The translations under genes and the position numbers were made by a program. This document shows positions 8,712-17,069 of a stretch of 64,000 nucleotides of DNA, in pieces. The first letter of the stretch is position 1, and each line of letters opens with the position of its first letter. Under the pieces are notes generated by a model. That model was not told the DNA's origin. It made no database searches and saw only the letters and a program-made list of their open reading frames with translations. This stretch comes from Desulfosporosinus cupriresistens (GTDB taxonomy: Bacteria; Bacillota; Desulfitobacteriia; Desulfitobacteriales; Desulfitobacteriaceae): positions 1 through 64,000 of the forward strand of contig NZ_MASS01000015.1 of the NCBI RefSeq assembly GCF_001707885.1. The letters are read 5' to 3'.

Positions 8712-9764
8712 TTGCCACACCGACGATGTCGGAAATCCTCTGCAATATTCCTATGTGGGATGATGTGCTTGTTTCTGTGGCAAGCCAGTATTTATCCCGC
8801 CTTGGGACGAGGGAGCAAAATTGGAACCGTGCTTTCTTATAATATTGCTATGGAAGAAACAAAGAAAGTTAATTATGTAAACGATAATGCTCTCGAGAAT
8901 CCGACTGGTACCCTGGAAATTGTAGTTCAGCGTGGAGAAAGCCTTTGGAACCTGGCCCAACGATACCATACTACGGTTGACGAAATTGCGAAACTCAACC
9001 AAATCAAGAGTCCAGATCAAATCCGAGCAGGAGAACCCTTGCTGGTCCCGAATGGAGACACAAGACAATCAACTAAAGATTCGGTGACTATTGATGTGAA
9101 AGATTATCCAGAGGAAGTCGCAAATACTGCGTCAGGAACGATCGATAATACGGTCACAAGGTCATGGTGGAAAAACATTTTACAAAGTATACCAGTTTTT
9201 GCCGGAATTTATAAGCAAGGGTTAAGTACATCACGTTCGAACGATCCTCAACCGTCACAGATGGAATCTAAGATTCCAACGTACGACATAGTTGCAAATC
9301 AAGAAACACAGTCAGTCGATCAAGACGACGCTCAGACACAAGTAGCGCGAAATACGGTTCCAATAGAGGCTGAAAGCCAGGTTCTTTCTCGAGGCTTAGG
9401 GCGTTTGGTATCCAAAGAAGATGTCGAACTCTTATCCCGTGTTATCTATGGCGAAGCTCGAGGTGAAAACTTTGAAGGACAAGTGGCCGTTGGAGCAGTT
9501 GTGCTTAATCGTCTGAAAGACCCTCGTTTTCCTAAATCAATACGGGCTATTATCTACCAATCAGGTGCCTTCACAGCCGTAGAGGACCGACAGATTCATT
9601 TAGAACCCGATGATGAGGCCTATAAGGCTGCTGAAGCAGCACTGTCTGGCATGGATCCGACGAACGGAGCAATATTCTATTTTAATCCACGCATTGCCAC
9701 AGACCGTTGGATTAAGAGTCGACCCGTTATTAAACGGATTGGCAACCATACCTTTAGCATCTAA
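8712..9764 (+). CDS. LysM-domain cell wall hydrolase (SleB/CwlJ catalytic domain)
   Basis: A secreted or membrane-anchored peptidoglycan hydrolase, probably acting on spore cortex or wall. A GTG at 8697 lies inside the SD AAGAGGTGA, so the TTG at 8712 is used (an ATT at 8706 has better spacing). An N-terminal hydrophobic segment (AIFLCGMMCLFLW) is followed by a LysM domain at about 67-110 (VQRGESLWNLAQRYHTTVDE) and a linker of about 110 polar residues. The C-terminal 115 residues form the Hydrolase_2 domain, with VIYGEARGE, GAVVLNRL, F-x-AVEDRQ and GAIFYFNP, as in SleB. SleB proper has a PG_binding_1 domain instead of LysM, so substrate timing is uncertain. The gene is monocistronic. Confidence 0.85.
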   Translation: MPHRRCRKSSAIFLCGMMCLFLWQASIYPALGRGSKIGTVLSYNIAMEETKKVNYVNDNALENPTGTLEIVVQRGESLWNLAQRYHTTVDEIAKLNQIKSPDQIRAGEPLLVPNGDTRQSTKDSVTIDVKDYPEEVANTASGTIDNTVTRSWWKNILQSIPVFAGIYKQGLSTSRSNDPQPSQMESKIPTYDIVANQETQSVDQDDAQTQVARNTVPIEAESQVLSRGLGRLVSKEDVELLSRVIYGEARGENFEGQVAVGAVVLNRLKDPRFPKSIRAIIYQSGAFTAVEDRQIHLEPDDEAYKAAEAALSGMDPTNGAIFYFNPRIATDRWIKSRPVIKRIGNHTFSI

Positions 9765-9765
9765 G

Positions 9766-9805
9766 AAAGATCCCGCAACAAATGGGTTGCGGGATCTTTG
9801 CTTTT
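9766..9805 (+). terminator. Terminator of the SleB-like gene
   Basis: 14-bp arms AAAGATCCCGCAAC and GTTGCGGGATCTTT (9766-9779 and 9786-9799), followed by GCTTTT. Confidence 0.85.
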
Positions 9806-9869
9806 TATACGATTACAAACGTGGCGCAAATGAAATGTGCCGTCTCCCACGTTCCGCTTCCCGACCCCA

Positions 9870-10235
9870 GCCCAGGACGCAGTGTGACACAAGCGCGAGG
9901 TCTTTACGTACGTAGCCTAGCAAACTTCCGTTCAAGCGACTGACCCCAAACACGGGGCAGCGCACAAGGTCCCTTCTCGCCATCCTGCAAGAAGGCCAAT
10001 ACGTGCGAAGACAGTGTCTGCAAGAAGGGCTAATACGTGCGAAGACAGTGTCTTCGCGGGCCAGCGGATGGCGCTTTTGGCACGATAGTCTCCAGTGGAG
10101 ATTATCGCCGTAGGCGGTTCTTTAAAAGAATACTATCGCCGAAGGATGAACCCCGCTCCCCAAAGAAAGGAGCTTGAACGGTTAGTTTGCTCTGCGTCGC
10201 AAGCACCGAGCGCTGTGTCACACAAGTCCTCGATG
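9870..10235. repeat. Large imperfect palindrome carrying two tandem core units (copy B)
   Basis: The left flank (GACGCAGTGTGACACAAGCG, then AGCAAACTTCCGTTCAAGC) is repeated inverted in the right flank (GCTTGAACGGTTAGTTTGCT, then CGCTGTGTCACACAAG). Between them are two 33-bp units CAAGAAGGSYYAATACGTGC + GAAGACAGTGTC at about 9988-10053 and a smaller hairpin near 10087-10110. No credible gene lies in 9806-10217. The right edge reaches the stop region of the phosphoesterase gene. Confidence 0.7.
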
Positions 10236-11156
10236 CTTTGCCGGCGCTTCCCCTCGATGTAAGGTGAAAAAGGCAACCTCTGGAGGGACATTAAAGCGAA
10301 GTGGAATAACGCTTTCACCTATGCCGCGGTTAATGTACAGGGGAACGCCGTTAATCACATGATAGCCTTCATAAATTCCATAGTATCCCAGATAGGTGTT
10401 GGTAATCAGTGGTTGTAGCCCTGGCAGGCGGATTTGTCCGCCATGAGTATGCCCGGTAAGAAGAAGTTCGGCCCCGTTTTTAGCCACATCGTCTAGGCAA
10501 TCTGTGGAATGGGCTAGGACTAGGCGAAATGGTGGTGGAGAAAGAGAGGGAGAAGAAAAAACCTTTTGATAGGCCAGTTCCACATCGTCATGGGCAGTTG
10601 CTGGGTCGTCGACACCGATGACCCACAGATTAAGCGTCGCTAAGAAAGAGGCATCGTTAAGTAAGGGGATCCACCCTAAGTTTTGCAACTGCTGGAGATA
10701 TCGTTTAAAGAGGGTGTGGGAAAGATTGCTATAATCGTTGTTTCCCATGACAACATATTTTCCGTAGGTTGCTGTAAGCCTTCCTAAGAAAGGAGATAAT
10801 TTATCCAGATCCGTCCGGGTGGAAATGATATCCCCGGTAATCACGAGGAGATCCGGTTTTTGGGCCATCACTACCTGGTCAATGAGTTCAGGTGAAATTC
10901 GTAGGCTTTCCAGATGCAAGTCGCTGAGTTGGCAGATCGTTTTTCCATCTAAAGCAGCAGGCAGGTTGGGGTAAAACAAATCCCACTGTTCCCGTTTCAG
11001 GGCCATAGTATCATGTTCGACCCAGCCGAGGACCCCTGCACTGCCAAGAGGTAATGTGGAAAGCAACCAATGATTGGCTATAAATCCGCCGACACGTGAG
11101 AGAAAGGTGCGTCGGGATATGTTTTTAGAAAGCGGTGGAGTGAGTTTTTCGGGCAT
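10218..11156 (-). CDS. Tat-exported metallophosphoesterase (YkuE-like)
   Basis: The ATG at 11156 is preceded by AAGGAGAGAA. The N-terminus carries a twin-arginine motif SRRTFL (14-19) and a hydrophobic stretch (about 23-45), so it is probably exported folded by Tat. The calcineurin-like dinuclear metal site is complete: SDLH 78-81, GD 108-109, GNND 138-141, an AHSTD segment, and GHTHGGQ near 235. YkuE-type enzymes in Firmicutes bind the wall and hydrolyse phosphoesters, possibly of lipids. The C-terminal ~10 residues (EAPAKHRGLV) run into a repeat element and may not be native. Confidence 0.9.
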   Translation of the reverse strand: MPEKLTPPLSKNISRRTFLSRVGGFIANHWLLSTLPLGSAGVLGWVEHDTMALKREQWDLFYPNLPAALDGKTICQLSDLHLESLRISPELIDQVVMAQKPDLLVITGDIISTRTDLDKLSPFLGRLTATYGKYVVMGNNDYSNLSHTLFKRYLQQLQNLGWIPLLNDASFLATLNLWVIGVDDPATAHDDVELAYQKVFSSPSLSPPPFRLVLAHSTDCLDDVAKNGAELLLTGHTHGGQIRLPGLQPLITNTYLGYYGIYEGYHVINGVPLYINRGIGESVIPLRFNVPPEVAFFTLHRGEAPAKHRGLV

Positions 11157-11270
11157 GATTTGTTCTCTCCTTAATTATTAGTTTGCCCATCAAGATGTCT
11201 TCAGAACCCTTCCATTCGTCCTATCATATCATGTTATAAAGTTACATTGAATTAAATAAAGGAGGGGAGC

Positions 11271-12251
11271 ATGGTGAAGTTCGGTGGGGATAAGCCAAAT
11301 GGTTCTTATGAGCCTATCGGACCGCAGGGGTTCCCTATGCAATTACCTAATGGTCAATTAGCTCCGGGATACTCTCCGGGTTCGATTCGCAATACACTGG
11401 GTTCAGGACTTAAAGCGAGTGGGGTCTTTCAAAAAGATGGACAAATCCAAAATCTACGTGGAGGTTTTATAGGCGCAAAGCAACCGCCCCCTTCAGGGAT
11501 ACCGTTCCAACCCCCTCCACCTATGTCGGGCATGGGCAATAGTCCACCTCAACAGGGTGGGGGATATAATCAGGGTGGATATAACCCAGGCATGGGATAT
11601 AATCAAAGTCCGGGATATCAAGGCGGGTATAGCCAGGGTCCAGGATATAATCAAGTTCAATTTCAAGGGAATACAGGGATGAATCAAACTCGGCAACTTG
11701 TTCTACAAGCCGCTCAAGAGGGAATTAATGGTAATGGCGCAGCGACGATTTCACCCGACAACAGTTTTCTGCTGATTGCCAATTTGCCAGTGCCCCAAAC
11801 GTACCTGGGACCAGGACAGATAGGGATGTATGCAGCTTATTTGGTCGATGACAAAGGAAAGACCGGATTTTTAGTGGGGCCTTTACGCCCCGTTGGAAAT
11901 GGAGTTTATCGGGCACATTTCCAAAGTCCAGTTCCTCTTCAGCATTACAGTCGTGTCGTCGTTTCTGTGGAAAACCCCGCTCAGCTTGGGCAGGCTCCCA
12001 ATGGACCCATCATATTAAAAGTCAAAGAACCCATGGGGATGATGACCTTTCTCACTCCAATGAAGAATACGGCAACGACAGTTTGGGGGAAAGTCACAGG
12101 ATTGATCAGTGGCAGGAAAAAACCAGCGATAAGCCCAGAAGCTGCCCCCATAAATCCGGAACTTTTAGAATCGCTGAACCAGATGGGAGTTGCTCCCGAA
12201 CCTATAGCCCCGCCGATCCCTCCAATGTCTCCGCCGATAGGTCCGAATTAA
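11271..12251 (+). CDS. Gly/Tyr/Gln-rich protein with a conserved C-terminal domain, unknown
   Basis: AAAGGAGG precedes the ATG at 11271 (a GTG at 11274 is also possible). Residues about 1-70 are polar with G and P. Residues about 72-140 are a low-complexity segment with GYNQ-GGY-type repeats (GGGYNQGGYNPGMGYNQSPG). Residues about 150-250 look like one folded beta-rich domain (SFLLIANLPVPQTYLGPGQI, YAAYLVDDKGKTGFLVGPLR, VVVSVENP). That domain weakly recalls the anti-sigma-K C-terminal fold, but this is a guess. The tail is Pro-rich. There is no signal peptide. It diverges from the phosphoesterase and converges with the unknown operon at 12432-14033. Confidence 0.65.
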   Translation: MVKFGGDKPNGSYEPIGPQGFPMQLPNGQLAPGYSPGSIRNTLGSGLKASGVFQKDGQIQNLRGGFIGAKQPPPSGIPFQPPPPMSGMGNSPPQQGGGYNQGGYNPGMGYNQSPGYQGGYSQGPGYNQVQFQGNTGMNQTRQLVLQAAQEGINGNGAATISPDNSFLLIANLPVPQTYLGPGQIGMYAAYLVDDKGKTGFLVGPLRPVGNGVYRAHFQSPVPLQHYSRVVVSVENPAQLGQAPNGPIILKVKEPMGMMTFLTPMKNTATTVWGKVTGLISGRKKPAISPEAAPINPELLESLNQMGVAPEPIAPPIPPMSPPIGPN

Positions 12252-12359
12252 TTCGTAGGGATTTAACGTATCGATAGCCATAACTAATTATTGGGGTGTA
12301 ACAGTTTTTATGTAAATTCATTCATCTTCGACCTTGAAAAATATGAAAGATAGTTTTAA

Positions 12360-12397
12360 GAGCCTTACACTTTGATACGTGAAAGGCTCATGTTTTT
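12360..12397 (+). terminator. Terminator after the Gly/Tyr-rich gene
   Basis: A hairpin with arms GAGCCTT and AAGGCTC (12360-12390), closed further by CAC/GTG, then ATGTTTTT. Confidence 0.6.
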
Positions 12398-12431
12398 GGC
12401 GTTTTTAAAGGTAATGTAATGGTCCACATCC

Positions 12432-12722
12432 TTAAAATAGAAATAGAATGAGCACAACTAACGCAAGTAACCCAAACGTACCTATAGTCACGGTGATACC
12501 AAGAGTTGTGAAGGATACCGGGGCTAAGAGTACATTAGAGAAAAATGCAATGAAATAGAACAAGGTTATCGCCAAAATGCCCGCGCCAACGGGTGGGGAC
12601 TGCAGCAGTGGTGCAAACCGTTTAAACCCATAATCGTAAGTTTGAGGAGACTTGGGTTCGAAACATCTATGAGGAATTCCAGCAGGAAAGGTAGGATTAC
12701 GGGGTCGAGTTAGCAGTGGCAT
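12432..12722 (-). CDS. Small hydrophobic protein of unknown function
   Basis: The ATG at 12722 follows GGAGGG. The product (96 aa) has a Pro-rich polar N-terminus (about 1-43) and two membrane segments, about 45-67 (ILAITLFYFIAFFSNVLLA) and 72-96 (a run of G/T/L ending LILFLF). It overlaps the preceding gene by 26 bp, so the two are likely translated together. It is the last gene of a four-gene minus-strand operon. No family is recognised. Confidence 0.6.
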   Translation of the reverse strand: MPLLTRPRNPTFPAGIPHRCFEPKSPQTYDYGFKRFAPLLQSPPVGAGILAITLFYFIAFFSNVLLAPVSFTTLGITVTIGTFGLLALVVLILFLF

Positions 12723-13374
12723 TTTTTATCCCTCCCTTCCCATCATTGCTTTTGGTCACATTCCCGTTGGTGTTGGGGCTCCCAGATCCATTTCCATTTC
12801 CAGTTCCATCAGGAGTTCCTATTCCAGTCCGTTCAATAAAGAACTGAGCAATGATTAGACCTAAAGCAATAATCAGGTTGCCTGGTGCTCCGGGAACTTC
12901 GAATAAAGGAACGTTAAAGGATGTATCAGGGCTTCCATCAAATGGCGCAAAAGGAGCTGAGATGATCAAGGAAACACTTAAATTATCGGGAAAGAGAGGT
13001 TCATCCCCTCCGACGGGACCAATGCCTTGCCCCGGAGCAGTTTGAATAGGTGAGGGCATAGGGACCTGCCCATTGATGGCTGCTTGCATGAGTTTGGTTA
13101 GTTGTGGCAAAGTAAGTGTTACGGGATAAAGATCTGGACTTGGGCGGGAGGGGTTTGGAGGATGGGCCAAGGAGCGTTTAAAAAGAAACGCCATAAGCAC
13201 ATCTAAACCAACGATAATCATAGAGGCATAATGAATTTGCGTAGAAGCCAAAGGAAATATCATCGCACTGACAGGGCTAAACTTTAAATCGCGCCGAATG
13301 GGGCTGTCCACTAAGATAGAAAAGGAGAAAGGAGTCGCCGGCATCGGGGGTGTACAGTTATATTGGTTGATCAC
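12697..13374 (-). CDS. Unknown protein of the YlbF-linked operon
   Basis: The GTG at 13374 follows AAAGGAGA. The 225-residue product has two modest hydrophobic segments (about 48-64, MIIVGLDVLMAFLF, and about 165-182, LIIALGLIIAQFFI). Between them is a Pro-rich stretch, and the end is a Gly/Asn/Ser-rich low-complexity tail (GNGNGSGSPNTNGN). Two internal stretches of the form SxxSFSILVDSPI and SVSLIISAPFAPFDGSPD look alike and may be repeats of one beta domain. No family is recognised. Confidence 0.6.
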   Translation of the reverse strand: MINQYNCTPPMPATPFSFSILVDSPIRRDLKFSPVSAMIFPLASTQIHYASMIIVGLDVLMAFLFKRSLAHPPNPSRPSPDLYPVTLTLPQLTKLMQAAINGQVPMPSPIQTAPGQGIGPVGGDEPLFPDNLSVSLIISAPFAPFDGSPDTSFNVPLFEVPGAPGNLIIALGLIIAQFFIERTGIGTPDGTGNGNGSGSPNTNGNVTKSNDGKGGIKNATANSTP

Positions 13375-13401
13375 GGCGTTTCTCCTTTCGTTAATAATTC
13401 A

Positions 13402-13524
13402 TCAAAACCAAGTGCAAATAGTTACCCATCCCCCTAACAGAATGACAATTAGGAAGGCAATTAAAGTCACAGGATGCGTGATATCATTAATGAAATAGGG
13501 CCCGTGATAACCATCGAGAGGCAC
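13402..13524 (-). CDS. 40-residue putative membrane protein
   Basis: A short frame lies exactly between two genes of the minus-strand operon. It starts at GTG 13524 (MPLDGYHGPYFINDITHPVT) and ends in one hydrophobic helix (LIAFLIVILLGGWVTIC). The SD is weak (AAGGGAAG about 13 bases away). The polar-then-hydrophobic layout is like the neighbour at 12432-12722. It may be a real small protein of the operon, but there is no homology support. Confidence 0.45.
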   Translation of the reverse strand: MPLDGYHGPYFINDITHPVTLIAFLIVILLGGWVTICTWF

Positions 13525-13544
13525 TTTTCAATTACACTTCCCTT

Positions 13545-14033
13545 TTATAGTTTCTGAGTTAAGCCGGGTGGAAGCTTAATACCTTTTAACATCTCCGGTG
13601 AGATTTGCATCTTTTCCATGGAATCTCCGCCACTGATTTTGTCAAGAATTTGCTGAGCCATGCCCTTTAACTCTTCTGGAATAGGCAGGTCATTTGCGGA
13701 AGGCATGCCATGCATTGAAGTGGTTAGGGTCAGGTTCACCATGGCCATAAGTTTTTCGTATTTCTGTTGTTCAATAAAGTACGCTTTTATAAGAGGATAT
13801 TTATTCATAAGACGGATTTTCAGATCAAGAAGTGCTAGAGAATCTTTTTCGGGAATAACTTTACTGATCATTTGCGTGGTCACCAGTCCGCGTTCTTTAT
13901 CCTGGTACTGGCTAAATGCTTCTTTACTTAGGGGATCGGCCATAATGGCAGATTCAGCAGCTTTTAATCCCTGAATCTCAGGGGTTTGAGACAGGGCCTC
14001 CCCTAATTCACGAGCCTTATTAATGTAATTCAT
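13545..14033 (-). CDS. YlbF/YmcA-family protein
   Basis: The ATG at 14033 follows AAGGAGGTAGCC. The 162-residue product starts with the helical YlbF pattern (ARELGEALSQTPEIQGLKAAE, then DPLSKEAFSQYQ), and the domain spans about 1-115. In Bacillus, YlbF, YmcA and YaaT form a complex that acts with RNase Y and affects sporulation, competence and biofilm. The C-terminal 45 residues (ISGGDSMEKMQISPEMLKGI) are extra. It is the first gene of an operon with three unknown hydrophobic proteins, which is not the usual YlbF context. Confidence 0.7.
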   Translation of the reverse strand: MNYINKARELGEALSQTPEIQGLKAAESAIMADPLSKEAFSQYQDKERGLVTTQMISKVIPEKDSLALLDLKIRLMNKYPLIKAYFIEQQKYEKLMAMVNLTLTTSMHGMPSANDLPIPEELKGMAQQILDKISGGDSMEKMQISPEMLKGIKLPPGLTQKL

Positions 14034-14197
14034 GAGGCTACCTCCTTTTTTCCTTATACAAATTATGCGTTAAAGGGCGTACTGGTGTATGATGGATTTC
14101 GTAAGATGGTGAGAAAAAAGGGTGTACTAAGGGAGAAAGAAGGAATGTCGCGAAGGGGTGTAGAATATTTTTATTTAATTAGAAAGGGGAAATTTTT

Positions 14198-14875
14198 ATG
14201 CGTACGTATCGATTAGAAATACGCCTGATTCAAGTCGCTGCCGGACTTGCTTTTATCGTGCTGATCGCCGGATATTTTGGACTATGGGGGCAGGCTACCA
14301 AACCTCCTGCCGAAACTGCGGTTAATACTCAGGCTCAAGCGCTCAGCAATCCAAAGATTGTCGCTTTAGGAGACTCGTTTACCTTAGGACATCCATTGGA
14401 CGAGGAACATTCCTGGACTCAACGGATGGCGGATGTTCTCCAGGTTCCAGTAGTTAATAAAGGGAAAGTACGTCAGACAGCAAAAGACCTACTTTCTCGC
14501 TTCGATGCAGATGTTGTGGCTGAGAAACCAGGCAGGGTTATAATTTTTGCGGGGATTGGGGATGCAATTCAAGAGGTGCCCCTGAAAGAAGTGCAAACCA
14601 ATATTAAAGCCATGGTAGAGAAGGCAAAATCCAATCACATTACTCCAATCCTAGCCCTACCGATCGGGTACCCTGGCGCTCAACAAAACATTAAAGACAC
14701 CCGAGAGTGGGAGCAGGGTTACACCAAGGAGGAAAATATCACGACCCTCGACTTTTCCACCGTATTATTTGATGCGAACGGTAAATACTTAAGCGGTTTA
14801 TCAGATGATGGGAAATATCCAACTGCCAAAGGGTACGAAGCGATGGGAGATTACGCGGCCCGAGTACTCAAGTAA
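14198..14875 (+). CDS. SGNH/GDSL hydrolase-like protein with altered active-site blocks
   Basis: GAAAGGGG precedes the ATG at 14198. The product (225 aa) has an N-terminal membrane segment (about 10-30), so it faces outward. Block I is intact (VALGDSFT, Ser60). Block III, normally GxND, reads GIGD. Block V, normally DxxHP, reads DGKYPT: Asp204 is present but the His position is Tyr207. The surrounding TAKGYEAMGDYA is typical of the family. Either the enzyme uses another base or it is inactive or binding-only. It lies alone before a strong terminator. Confidence 0.8.
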   Translation: MRTYRLEIRLIQVAAGLAFIVLIAGYFGLWGQATKPPAETAVNTQAQALSNPKIVALGDSFTLGHPLDEEHSWTQRMADVLQVPVVNKGKVRQTAKDLLSRFDADVVAEKPGRVIIFAGIGDAIQEVPLKEVQTNIKAMVEKAKSNHITPILALPIGYPGAQQNIKDTREWEQGYTKEENITTLDFSTVLFDANGKYLSGLSDDGKYPTAKGYEAMGDYAARVLK

Positions 14876-14918
14876 ATCATTTGTTCATTTTCAGAAAAGA
14901 GAAATACCATTATCAAAA

Positions 14919-14956
14919 AAAGTAGGGGATACCGTAAATTCGGTATCCCCTACTTT
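14919..14956. terminator. Strong terminator
   Basis: Perfect 15-bp arms AAAGTAGGGGATACC and GGTATCCCCTACTTT (14919-14933 and 14942-14956), preceded by a run of A and ending in T. It can serve the SGNH gene and the convergent ZIP gene. Confidence 0.85.
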
Positions 14957-14979
14957 AATGGCTTTCTTAATCCCGGCCC

Positions 14980-15048
14980 CCGTTGACTCAAGCCCAGAGG
15001 AAGTTTCTTAGCTGAGAGAGCACTTTAGCGTAATCGCGTCAATGGAAT
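14980..15048 (-). repeat. 65-bp dispersed repeat, copy 1
   Basis: The reverse complement of this segment (CATTGACGC, CTAAAGTGCTCTCT, AGCTAAGAAACTTCCTCTG) matches 54112-54176 with only a few differences. It is non-coding in both places and lies just downstream of the ZIP gene stop. Confidence 0.85.
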
Positions 15049-15065
15049 CCCCCTCACTTTCCTCC

Positions 15066-15806
15066 CTAACCGGGATGCAAAACACTGATTAACGTAAAGA
15101 AGACAAACCCAATTGTTCCGCCGAGGAGGGCATAATGAGGGTGCCGCTCTCGGGAGAGAGGAATAAGTTCAGCAAAGATGAGAAAAGTCATCGCACCTGC
15201 AGCAAGGGCAAGAAAAAAGGCCAAGGAATTTTGAACGTTTTCGAGGGCCAAGAGCCCGAGCAAGGCTCCGAGCGGAGTGAAAAAGGCGATCACAATATTG
15301 AGGAGAAGAATCTTCCACCAGCGGATACGGGCCATTTTTAAAGGTGCCGTTGTTGCCATCCCTTCAGGAAGGTTGTGTAACGTAATGGCAAAGGCAATAA
15401 GAAGGCCGAGGTTGGAGGCGGCTTCTTGGCTGACGGCGATGGCCATTCCTTCCGGAATATCATGTAAGGCGATCCCGGTTGCAATGAGGAGCCCGGTCCT
15501 TTTTAGACGTTGGCGACGTGACAGGGGGAGCGTGTTATTGGGGACCTCGAGACGTTTAGCCGCAAGAAACATGAAGAGCAGGCCTAGTGCAAACCCGGCT
15601 CCCACTTGCAGCGGTGGGCCATTTTGCCAAGCACTTGGTAACAAATCGACGGTTACAACCGCGAGCATCACACCGCCTGCTCCCGCTATGAGAGAGGCGA
15701 GGACTCGTTCTTGCGGTTTACCAAACAAAAGAACCAATATGCTGCCAAAGGTCGTGGCCAGCCCAGCAATTGTACTAATCCAGAGGATTTTGAATAAATC
15801 GTGCAT
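15066..15806 (-). CDS. ZIP-family divalent metal transporter
   Basis: The ATG at 15806 is preferred (AAAGGAG with six bases spacing); a TTG one codon earlier is possible. About eight hydrophobic segments fill 246 residues. The metal-binding helix motifs of ZIP transporters are clear: ALHDIPEGMAIAV (helix IV) and TLHNLPEGMA (helix V), with the paired H/D-N/P-E-G that form the binuclear site. It probably imports zinc or another divalent metal. The cytoplasmic loop lacks the His-rich run seen in some ZIPs. It is monocistronic and no Zur box was recognised. Confidence 0.9.
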   Translation of the reverse strand: MHDLFKILWISTIAGLATTFGSILVLLFGKPQERVLASLIAGAGGVMLAVVTVDLLPSAWQNGPPLQVGAGFALGLLFMFLAAKRLEVPNNTLPLSRRQRLKRTGLLIATGIALHDIPEGMAIAVSQEAASNLGLLIAFAITLHNLPEGMATTAPLKMARIRWWKILLLNIVIAFFTPLGALLGLLALENVQNSLAFFLALAAGAMTFLIFAELIPLSRERHPHYALLGGTIGFVFFTLISVLHPG

Positions 15807-15962
15807 CAAGGACTCCTTTCTCTAAACATAACGATACCCATATTTATGGCTTGGAGCTGAGCTTTATACAAAACAACCTGTACTATTTTTGAGGACAAAG
15901 CATAGGTTTAGAGTAAAGGCAAAGGAACTTACTCAGTAAAGTACTCTAGATGAAGTTCGGTT

Positions 15963-16040
15963 TGAACTTATCTAGGGGCTAAAATGGGCGATGCGATATT
16001 CGGACATCGAACCATCGAAAGTCGAACGTCGAACATCGAT
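15963..16040. repeat. CGA-rich intergenic repeat before gerM-like gene
   Basis: TGAACTTATCTAGGGGC, then GGCGATG, leads into short CGAA/TCGA-rich units (CGGACATCGAACCATCGAAA, GTCGAACGTCGAACATCGAT). The same lead sequence and unit style occur at 43243-43352 before citE, and the unit style at 27940-28108 before glmS. Each ends within about 30 bases of the next start codon. Confidence 0.75.
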
Positions 16041-16060
16041 CAGGGGAAGGGGCAAAGAAT

Positions 16061-16825
16061 ATGAAAATACGGGTTAGAAACAGTCTATTCATGGGGGTTG
16101 TACTCTTCAGTCTGATTTTTCTTCTGGGCTGTGGGACACTGGAGACCTTAATTAACAAGGAGGGTACAGCAACTTCGTTAGGAGATTTTATTGGTGGGGA
16201 TAAAACTGCCATTCTTCCAGATGCATCAACAGCGTCAGCTTCAGCGGATTCGAGGGAGATTTCACTGTACTTTGCGGATGGGACAGGTAAGTATTTAGTA
16301 GAAGAACAACGAATGTTGCCAAAGACGTTGAGTCTGGCCAGAGAGACAGTAACACAGTGGTTAAAAGGTCCCGCGGTCTCCACAGGAACGAGTGTGCAGG
16401 CTGCTGTTCCAACGACCACAATGCTCCTTGATATTGCTATTAAAGAGAATGTAGTCATCGTAGATTTAAGTAAGGAATTCCTGCAACCCAATTCTAAGGT
16501 CTCTTCTGAAGTTGCTCTCTATGGGCTAGTTAACACTCTGACCCAGTTTTCAACAATCAAGCAAGTTCAGATCCGCGTCGAAGGAAAACCTTTGACAAAG
16601 TATGGGACAATCGATGCGACAAATCTGGAGAATAAAGCGAGTTTAGTTAAGGGGGCTGCCTCGACAAACTCGAACTCAAACTCAAACTCGAACCCAATTG
16701 TCCCAAGTTCAGGAACAGAAAATACGAACTCTGGGGTATCTACACCAAACAAAACGAGTAACGGAGCGCTTCCTGATTCTCCAAGCTCCATCAATCTTTT
16801 CAACTATCCTCCCAGTTCCACTTGA
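16061..16825 (+). CDS. GerMN-domain lipoprotein (GerM-like)
   Basis: GGGGAAGGGG precedes the ATG at 16061. The N-terminus is a lipoprotein signal with lipobox LLGC (Cys24), so the protein is anchored outside the membrane. Residues about 65-195 form a GerMN domain: ISLYFADGTGKYLVEEQR, then a helix with TVTQWLKGP, VVIVDLSKEF and VQIRVEGKPL, all typical of GerM. GerM takes part in sporulation and germination, joining the engulfment machinery. The last 60 residues are Ser/Asn/Pro-rich, including a short NS repeat. It is monocistronic, with a terminator at 16944. Confidence 0.85.
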   Translation: MKIRVRNSLFMGVVLFSLIFLLGCGTLETLINKEGTATSLGDFIGGDKTAILPDASTASASADSREISLYFADGTGKYLVEEQRMLPKTLSLARETVTQWLKGPAVSTGTSVQAAVPTTTMLLDIAIKENVVIVDLSKEFLQPNSKVSSEVALYGLVNTLTQFSTIKQVQIRVEGKPLTKYGTIDATNLENKASLVKGAASTNSNSNSNSNPIVPSSGTENTNSGVSTPNKTSNGALPDSPSSINLFNYPPSST

Positions 16826-16943
16826 GAAGGTCAGGGAACTACCTGTACGGCTTTTGCGCTCGTCATAACGCCAAAGCTAAAGGCTTTAAACCTATGATGT
16901 AACCAAGCGGGGCGAAATATGGGGATGTAAAAGAGTTGTCAAG

Positions 16944-16985
16944 TACTCGGCAAACAAGGCATTGCTTTGTTTGCCGAGTATCTTT
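16944..16985 (+). terminator. Terminator of the GerM-like gene
   Basis: 14-bp perfect arms TACTCGGCAAACAA and TTGTTTGCCGAGTA (16944-16957, 16967-16980), then TCTTT. Confidence 0.85.
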
Positions 16986-17069
16986 CATTTCCATATATCC
17001 CATCTCTTAGATGTACTAGCTATAAATCTATGTTAAAATAAGATCTAAATAGGGAATGGGGGTCGAGGG

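Noticed and set aside
9610..9915. Plus-strand frame overlapping the SleB-like 3' end
   Set aside because: It lies out of frame over a conserved domain and runs into a repeat element.
15277..15825. 182-codon plus-strand frame over the ZIP transporter
   Set aside because: Antisense shadow of a well-conserved transporter gene; Arg/Ala-rich product without motifs.
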